A stretch of DNA of 64,000 bases from Siphonodentalium dalli (lineage: Eukaryota > Mollusca > Scaphopoda > Gadilida > Siphonodentaliidae): NCBI GenBank assembly GCA_032622095.1, contig CP136065.1, positions 65,713,031 to 65,777,030 of the forward strand, in the 5' to 3' direction. The position numbers and the translations under genes are program-made. Below, in pieces: positions 57,703 through 64,000 of the stretch (position 1 is the first letter of the stretch; the number at the start of each line of letters is the position of its first letter). Under the pieces are notes generated by a model. It ran no database searches, was not told where the DNA came from, and saw nothing but the letters and a program-made list of their open reading frames with translations.

Positions 57703-59343
57703 AGGGGGGGGGGGGGTAGGAAAAAAATTACGAATACAAGGTGTAAATTTTGTGTTTTTAAGTTTTGGGGACCCACCACCCCGGGAGCGTAAGTTTTTTT
57801 CACCCAGGTCTGTGACACCCACCCGGGACTGTAAGTTTTGTTCCACCCAGGTCTGGGACACCCACCCCCAAAATTGATGAAAATCTTGTAAATTCTACTA
57901 AATAATGTGTTGTTGGCAGGGTAAGGGTCTCTCATTGTGTCTGCATCGGAACTGAGAGAACGCTGATCAAGTACACCCACAAAAAATGAACAAACAAAGC
58001 ACATGGCTGAAAAACATGCCAACAAAAACAGTGACAACACCTTTTAAAACCCAAATATTTATGGTTATAACGATCAAATACCCACTTTAACAGGATAGTT
58101 GTGTCCCTTATTAGCAATAGGTTAAAAATGTGCACGTGTAAAGTAAAAACACCATCAATTTGAATAAATAAACACAGTTCCAGTCCTCTCCATGTGGGAA
58201 ATCACTGGTGAGCAATGAGGAGCTCCCCTTAAAATCATTCTAGGCGAGTGCGAGTAGCTCTCCTACAAAATGTCGAGGCGAGTATAGTATCCCAGCAGGA
58301 GATGCCGAAGTCCTGAGGGGCGAGTACGGGAGGGGGTCAGGGGTCCTCTCCAGGAAAAGTTTGAAAATTAGATGCTCTGAGATTTAATCTTGAGCCTTTT
58401 AATGCTCCAATCAGTGAACAACACGTTATTATGTGACTTAAGTCACTGTAGTCATGTATCGGCATCGACCATGTACTTCGACCACGCGGTCACTGTATTT
58501 ATCGTTTATTCAATATCTTGACTGATATCATTAATATAAACAAATGAGGCCAACGGTTTTTCGGCTTTTTGACACCTGGCCACATTGCTAATAGTACACA
58601 CGCAAGTAAGTTGGTATATTTGAAATAAAGTTATCCGATATATTACGCACATTTGAAGCATGTGTATTCTGAGTTATCGACAGTATTTTATTGAACCACA
58701 TGGTCTCTGTTTGTTGTGCAGAAATTGTATTGCCGATGTGAATCGGAATCAGTTCGATTTTGAATTAATTCCTCGAATTATTTTAGTAAATAGCTCATAT
58801 AATAAAAAGAAAACCTTCGTGTATTGAGTGAATACCGGAATTACCTCATTCGTGGTCACAGTGAGATACTGGAGTCATCACTCGTGGCCTAAAGGCCACT
58901 CGTGATGATTCCAGTATCTCACTGTGACCACGAATAAGATACTTCCGGTATTCACTCAAAACACGCAGGTATCCTCTATGTATAATAAGTTTTAAAAGCC
59001 ATGATAAACTATGAGAAAAGGTGAGAATGGATTTTTTTTCATTGCAATGATTTTTTCCTCGACCAAAACCGGACCCACCCCATGGTTTCATCTGTTAAAG
59101 GGAGAAATTGTGGACAAAAAAATAAAATATAGAGCCCCCCCCCCCTCACTTGTAAAAGGTTCTAGCATGGATTACTATATTAATCTGATTGTTTCAATTC
59201 ATTTTGAAGCTGTAATTTGTCTTAGAAATGATTTTGGAATAAAATTGCATGACATCAGAAAAAATCTGCATTCCGGGCTCGGGGACACCCACCCACCCAG
59301 TCCTCGTATCCTGTAATTTTTTTCCCAACCCCCCACACCCCCT
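57703..59343. mobile_element. DNA transposon inserted in the pearl-like element
   Basis: The termini are AGGGGGG...GGAAAAAAATTAC at the left and the complement ending CCCCCT at the right. GGAGTTATT occurs on both sides (57694-57702 and 59344-59352), an 8-9 bp target duplication. Subterminal GACACCCACCC motifs are present near both ends. There is no transposase. The superfamily (hAT- or Mutator-like) is undecided. Confidence 0.75.
58816..58968. repeat. 153 bp near-perfect palindrome
   Basis: GAGTGAATACCGGA at the left pairs with TCCGGTATTCACTC at the right, and the match continues through GTGGTCACAGTGAGATACTG to the centre GGCCTAAAGGCC. It lies within the preceding transposon. It may be a separate tiny foldback insertion. 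Confidence 0.9.
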
Positions 59344-59829
59344 GGAGTTATTGGACTTTGTTTATTATTTTTGTCGAATTTACCAACTAGCAAATAGACG
59401 ACGTCACAGGGCTCATTTCCACAAATCTCAAAACAGATTTCAAAGATATTTGGTATATGAGTTCACATGACCAGTATCTAGAACGAGTTCGCAAACCAGG
59501 TCCGGTCGGATATTTTAAGCGGACTTATTGGACTTTGTTTATTTTTTTGTGTGCAAATGGACGACGTCACAGTGCTCGTTTCCACAAATGTCAACGGATT
59601 TCAAAGATTTTTGGTATATGAGTTCACATGACCAGTATCTAGAACGAGTTCGCAAACCAGGTCCGGCCGGATATTTTCAGCAGAGTTATTGGACTTTGTT
59701 TATTACTTTTGGTGCAAATGGACGATTTCACATGGCTAATTTCCACAAATGTCAGTACCTAAAATGAGTTCGCAAGCCAGGCTTTTGGACAAAATCCCAC
59801 CTCTTGTTTAGCACATACTGATATATACC

Positions 59830-60607
59830 GCCGTCTGCGACTGCTTGTTTAATTAACGCCACCGGTGTATACTGTTGGGCAAATTTTAGAAATCTGTGGA
59901 CCTATGGGTATTTTATAAATAGATAATTGGGTTTTCCGGTTATTTTGGGACGCGTTAAAGTTGTACTGCGACCCCGAGTCCGGTAAAAGCTGTAGTTGGA
60001 ATGTCCAAGTTTGTGAAAGTTCTATTGACTATGCCGATGATTTGAGAAGCTTTATTGTTTTAGGATATTGTAGAAAGGCTAATCTGGCCGTGTCAAATTG
60101 AGCTATAGCGATGGGATATCTCGCAGGACAACACATTTCGGGTTTTTGTGGGGTGTGTATTCGATGGATGTCTTATAGTTACAGTATGTAACTATTATGA
60201 CCGCGTTAATTGCGTTCGATGTTTGGGTATCAACAATGGCTGGGCCATGCACACTTGAAGATTTTATGGCGGGAACCCAATTTTTTATCCGCATTTAGAA
60301 GCTTTCTGGTTTGGTGAATGAAAAGCCTGCAGTAATAAGCCGTAGTTTTTTGTAATAATTTGAAGAATTAGTTGTCTTAAAGGAATTCTGAGGCGGTGCA
60401 TTCATGTAACCAATATATTTTATATTATAATTTATATTTATGGCTAATAATATGATCTTGGTGGCGTTACCATTTCTGACTATGGTTTTCTTGTTCCCAC
60501 TTGCGGTTCTCCGACTGATGCCCAGCTGATTTTCTGGTCTCTCTATATATTGTACCCGCCGTGCTCATCATATCGCCGTCGCTGGTGTCCATACTCGCAG
60601 CATCCAT
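59830..60607 (-). pseudogene. Candidate decayed reading frame of unknown family
   Basis: On the minus strand a frame of 46 codons begins at 60607 (MDAASMDTSDGD...). It is followed, in other frames, by coding-like stretches including HGPAIVDTQTSNAINAVI (within 60103-60294) and YTPVALIKQAVADGGIYQYV (about 59830-59905). Ser/Thr/Lys-rich N-terminal composition would fit an ORF1-type nucleic acid-binding protein of a LINE, but I recognise no family. Stops separate the pieces. Confidence 0.3.
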
Positions 60608-60839
60608 TTGAGTAGCCTAGTGTATACCCAGGCCAACAAACGTATCAATCGGTACGAATTGAGTCACGGTACGAGACTACATTTGAGAACTCGGTACCTG
60701 GATACAATCGTTTTGGGCATGCTTTAAACTTTTAGCCAAGACGCTTGCACCGTTACGATTGGGATGCCAATTGACTTTCGTGAACTGACATCTCAATAAA
60801 CATTGAATTAAAGATACATAATCCGAATTGACGCTCCTA

Positions 60840-61145
60840 AATAATACTATTTCTTTGACTTCGGGGATAAACAATATTTGATTCGAGTCGAGGAACACAC
60901 CCATCAAAGCTCAGAGTTATCAGATATCGATTTTTGAAATTGACCAACTTTCATTGAACGAAATGTTGATATATAACACGTTTTAGAAAATTGTTTACTA
61001 GAGTTGACAGTGGTTAGTCTTATTTTTTGGTAATTGATCAATTCTGATAACAAAGCCTCTTTTGAAGAAATGTTGTTGTTGTTGTTGTTGTTGTTGTTGA
61101 AATCTGATGATTTGCGGACCATATCGATCGGAGTGTGTACCTTTA
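60840..61145. repeat. Dispersed repeat copy with (TTG)n expansion
   Basis: Same family as 33610-34030. The TTG run at about 61071-61100 has roughly nine units here and three at 33.97 kb. Confidence 0.8.
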
Positions 61146-61347
61146 ATTGCCAGGAAGAAATTCCATGATTGTAAGCGACTCTTAGTAAATTATTATAGCT
61201 CCAAAGGGTTAAGCGAGCATATGTTCAGGGTTCAAACGGCCACGGGCTTTTAAACTCAACTCTACCTTGTTAAACTGGTGTTATTTTATGTGAGATAAAG
61301 ATATGAGTAATTATTAAATTGATACTGGGGTTTGTCGGTCCTATGCC

Positions 61348-62810
61348 ATAATTATGAACGACTTATCGAACACAGTATCACCAATAGTACGACTCTTTGC
61401 AGACGACTTGCTTTCTGTTGTACCGACCAATCAACACTGAAAAAAAAAAATTGTCCTCAGAATCCAGGTCATCTGACACATTTATAGTCATACAACCAGG
61501 TAATTTGACACACCAAAAATTATCCAAACGTGTCGGCCAATTTGTCCTCAGAATGTGTGTCGCGTGTGTCAGATAACACATTTGGGCTGACACAGGCGTT
61601 TTTCTAGGTGTGTCATATGACCCTCCTTGGTGGAATATGTGTCGCTTTGGTTCAGGGATTTGAAAACATGCACTTGTATCAATTGTCCTAAAACCAGAAA
61701 TTGTGAAAATAATTAATTTGAAAAAACAAATGAGTATCAAATATACTAAACTTGAGAAGTTTAGGATATCTGATATCGGGATAGTAATTTTTTTAAGAGA
61801 TTCGTTCACTTGTTCTGGTTTTGGGAAAATTTATACAAGTCCATGTGGTCCAAGCTCTGAATCAAACTGACACACTTGGTTTCAAGGAGGGTCAGACCTG
61901 TGACATGGGCATCACAACCCGATCACATTGCTGCCAAATCTCAAATAAGACTGTTTTTAGAATATAGGCACATGTACACTGAAAGTAAAATTATGGGCAT
62001 ATACATGGGTTAAGTCAGCTAGATAATTCAAAACATAGTTTATATAGATGTAGTTTATTAAAACTATAACTAAATAAATATTATACGTTTGTTATAAAAT
62101 AGTATACATATTTATACGAAATATTCAATTACTTGAATTTACTTCATACCTGTGTTAAAAATAACACCCTACAACAAGATCTTAAGAAGATTGAAACATG
62201 GGCAAAACACTGGAGCATGACTTTCAACCAAAGAAATGCTATGTAATGAGCATCAAGGGTAAGAAATCCAAATTATACACACTGGGTGGTGAAATACTTA
62301 GCCAAGTCGACACAAACCCATACATTGGCATCCATATATCTAAAGACATGAAATGGACAGCCAATATAAACCACACAGCACAGATAACAAGCTCCACACT
62401 TAGCTTTCTCAGAAGACATTTGAGGTTCATGGCCATAAAGCCCAAGAAAATTGCCTATATATCACTACTACGTAGTAAGATCGATCATGGACTAGTTATG
62501 GAGCAATAGTATGTGATCGGTACAAAAAAAACATAGATCTCCTCGAAAAATGTTAGAACATTGCGATTCATCAGGGGTGACTGCAGATCGAGAGAAGAGG
62601 GAAGTATGTCGAGAATGCTAGAACAACTGAATGTGTCATCACTCCATGTTCGTCGTATACTAAAAACAAAGCGACTGAATTACTGTATACCACGAGGTGA
62701 CAGGTGGTTGCGTGACATCTGGTACGGTACTAACGATGGCGAAGGCTAATATCAGGAAAGAAGTAGAATTAATCAACCGAAACATACGGCAGCGTAGAAC
62801 CGCCACCTCC
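61348..62810 (+). pseudogene. LINE reverse transcriptase fragment, split by an insertion
   Basis: 61348-61437 encodes IIMNDLSNTVSPIVRLFADD, the catalytic FADD box region. 62168-62810 continues with LQQDLKKIETWAKHWSM, then after a one-base shift KKCYVMSIKGKK, NPYIGIHISKDMKW, and SREEGSMSRMLEQLNVSSL. The order matches Jockey/CR1-type RTs downstream of motif C, and belongs to a different lineage from the 6-11 kb LINE. Only the RT C-terminal half is preserved and it is frameshifted. Confidence 0.88.
61438..62162. mobile_element. Insertion inside the RT fragment
   Basis: AACAC stands on both sides (61433-61437 and 62163-62167), and the RT reading resumes just after the right copy. The insert has an A-run at its left end and contains an imperfect hairpin using TGACCCTCCTTGG and CAAGGAGGGTCA. 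The family is unknown; the 143-codon minus frame (61378-61809) crosses the LINE boundary and is not called. Confidence 0.6.
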
Positions 62811-62864
62811 TCTTTTGTTACTAACTTGTTTAAACAAGTTACCCTACCGTAACATGTTAATTAG

Positions 62865-63273
62865 GCTGAAATGGTCACTGTCATCCCCTTTCGTTCAGTT
62901 GGGTACCCAGCTTATTTTTATTTTCAGTTGGGTACCTAGCTTTTGTAAAATTTACATTTGGGTAGCCAGCTTTATGAAATCTCACACAGAGCTTGATTTA
63001 ATTAGTGATTGCCCTCAGTTGATTGCGAAATGAACCTGGTAAATGTGTGAATTATTGTTTACATATGAATTATGATGTCTATTCGTCACGATTATTGAAA
63101 ATATAATAGCGCAGAAGAATTGTATGCATAGGACATACTAGGTACTGCAGATTGACTGCTCATAAAGCTGGGTACCCAACTGTAAATTTTATAAAAGCTG
63201 GGTACCCAACTGTAAGTTTAAAAAAACTGGGTACCCAACTGAACGAAAGGGGGTGACAATGACCATTTCAGCG
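62865..63273. mobile_element. MITE with iterated GGGTACCCA motifs
   Basis: The inverted ends are GCTGAAATGGTCACTGTCA and its near complement. Inside, TTGGGTACCCAGCTT-type motifs occur three times at each end in inverted orientation. TTAATTAG flanks both ends (62857-62864 and 63274-63281). Sequence just right of the element resembles its own left end, so the flanking repeat could be element-derived. Confidence 0.75.
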
Positions 63274-63325
63274 TTAATTAGGGCTGAATATGTCATTGTC
63301 GAATGGTTTCTGGCAAAAAGACACA

Positions 63326-63606
63326 CCGGGTCTCGTAAACTGTCAAAAAGACACCCAGGATTTCAAAGTCTCACCAAACAACGGGAATTGTGTTTAGTCG
63401 TCTGCTATTAATATTGGGCCAACTATCAAGGATGCGGAATTGCGCTGTCAGTCAGACTCAAAGCCGAATTAAATTTCGTTGATATTTCACTCCGATCACA
63501 AACAAATAATTATCATAATATTAATAGCAGAAGACTAAACAAAATTCCCGTTGTTTGGCGAGACTTTGATATCCTGGGTGTCTTTTTGACAGTTTACGAG
63601 ATCCTG
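63326..63606. mobile_element. Foldback MITE, ~95 bp arms
   Basis: TCTCGTAAACTGTCAAAAAG at the left is mirrored before 63606, with pairing through CCAAACAACGGGAATT and CTGCTATTAATATT. The loop is about 90 bp. It lies just downstream (minus strand) of the zinc-finger exon, probably in its intron. Confidence 0.85.
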
Positions 63607-63662
63607 TTTTGTTTAAAGGTGTTGCATGCATATATAAATGAAGATTTTAAAAATATATATAC

Positions 63663-63857
63663 CTGTTTGGTTTTACAAGATGAACATGACCAGTCGATAT
63701 CTGAACGCTCTTTCACTGCTTGTCTGTAAACTTCTCTGCTGACACCAGTCTGACACTTGCGATGCTGCCAACGAGAACAGCCACCGCAGTTCAAACCTTC
63801 CTGCCGAGGTCGAACTTCGACACCACAGAATAAGCACTCAACGTTTTCGGAAGACAT
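63663..63857 (-). CDS. First coding exon of a PHD-like zinc-finger protein gene (partial)
   Basis: The exon encodes 65 residues and ends at CAG followed by GTATATA, a canonical splice donor in phase 0; the open frame beyond it is intron. Cysteines and histidine at C8, C11, C24, C27, H32, C35, C58 and C61 make a complete C4HC3 pattern (CX2C-X12-CX2C-X4-HX2C-X22-CX2C), the PHD/treble-clef zinc-finger arrangement. The conserved-looking core RWQHRKCQTG follows the third pair. Similar N-terminal fingers, as I recall, occur on invertebrate proteins that go on to a MULE-type transposase-derived domain; that link is not shown here. The ATG at 63857 is the first in this frame; an ATGATG 17 bases upstream is in another frame. 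The rest of the gene should lie at lower coordinates, beyond MITEs, but I could not find it. Confidence 0.75.
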
Positions 63858-64000
63858 GTTTGATATGCCATCATTTCAGATCTGGAAATCTTATATAGCT
63901 GTTCTTGTTTTTACAGAGCTTCGGTAACACAAACGCATACTTGATACTAGTTCTGTCATGAACGTAGTGCGTATCCTTCTACGTTCAGTGTAGTGTCGTT
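63858..64000 (-). promoter_or_regulatory. Possible 5' UTR and TATA-containing promoter of the zinc-finger gene
   Basis: On the minus strand TATATAA lies at 63897-63891, about 35 bases before the start codon, which would leave only a very short leader. An alternative is that transcription starts outside the window and this is an upstream exon. The distinction cannot be made here. Confidence 0.25.

Larger units (their letters stand above)
57366..59785. mobile_element. Second pearl-like element, interrupted
   Basis: It begins with a hairpin (CCCCGCCAAATT / AATTTGCCGGGG), then a CCGT-type tract (57417-57443). Tandem cores of about 160-190 bp follow, containing CAGGTCCGGTCGGATA, TTATTGGACTTT, GACGACGTCACAGGGCTC and CAACGGATTTCAAAGAT. 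Two cores lie before and three after the insertion at 57703-59343. The sequence is unrelated to the 54 kb element, but the architecture is the same. Confidence 0.75.

Overview
This window is AT-rich eukaryotic intergenic DNA made almost entirely of transposable elements and tandem repeats. No bacterial gene organisation is present. The best guess at source is a marine invertebrate, most likely a mollusc. The reasons are two elements with the architecture of bivalve 'pearl' repeats (CCGT-type tetranucleotide tract plus tandem 160-190 bp cores), abundant foldback/MITE elements, and the style of the non-LTR retrotransposons. The species cannot be fixed from sequence alone.

Layout: 1-4.3 kb is a 2.27 kb tandem duplication ending in a piggyBac-like MITE. 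5.26-11.35 kb holds two adjacent copies of a ~480 bp foldback MITE; the second is split by a nearly intact 5.2 kb non-LTR retrotransposon on the minus strand, broken by one frameshift in its endonuclease. 11.46-12.13 kb is a PIF/Harbinger-like element. 12.3-25.2 kb is repeat-rich (594 bp array, 29 bp minisatellite, several foldback MITEs). 25.6-33.3 kb contains nested MITEs, a tRNA-like SINE, a hAT-like element, a mariner-like MITE and a decayed reverse transcriptase (RT). 33.6-42.5 kb is mostly tandem repeats, including a 20 bp minisatellite. 43.9-45.4 kb is a hAT-type element with a clean 8 bp target duplication, into which a 475 bp element carrying seven 31 bp palindromes has inserted. 45.4-51.4 kb is one ~5.9 kb foldback (inverted repeat) structure with inner minisatellites. 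52.2-61 kb contains a decayed retrotransposon and two pearl-like elements, each in a nested arrangement. 61.3-63.6 kb has an RT fragment split by an insertion, and two more foldback elements.

The only piece that looks like part of a host-type multi-exon gene is at 63,663-63,857 (minus): a first coding exon for a PHD-like zinc finger ending at a canonical splice donor. It would continue toward lower coordinates, but I could not identify the next exon. Functionally the window is a record of successive insertions; the interest lies in nested order, target-site duplications and unusual palindromic architectures.
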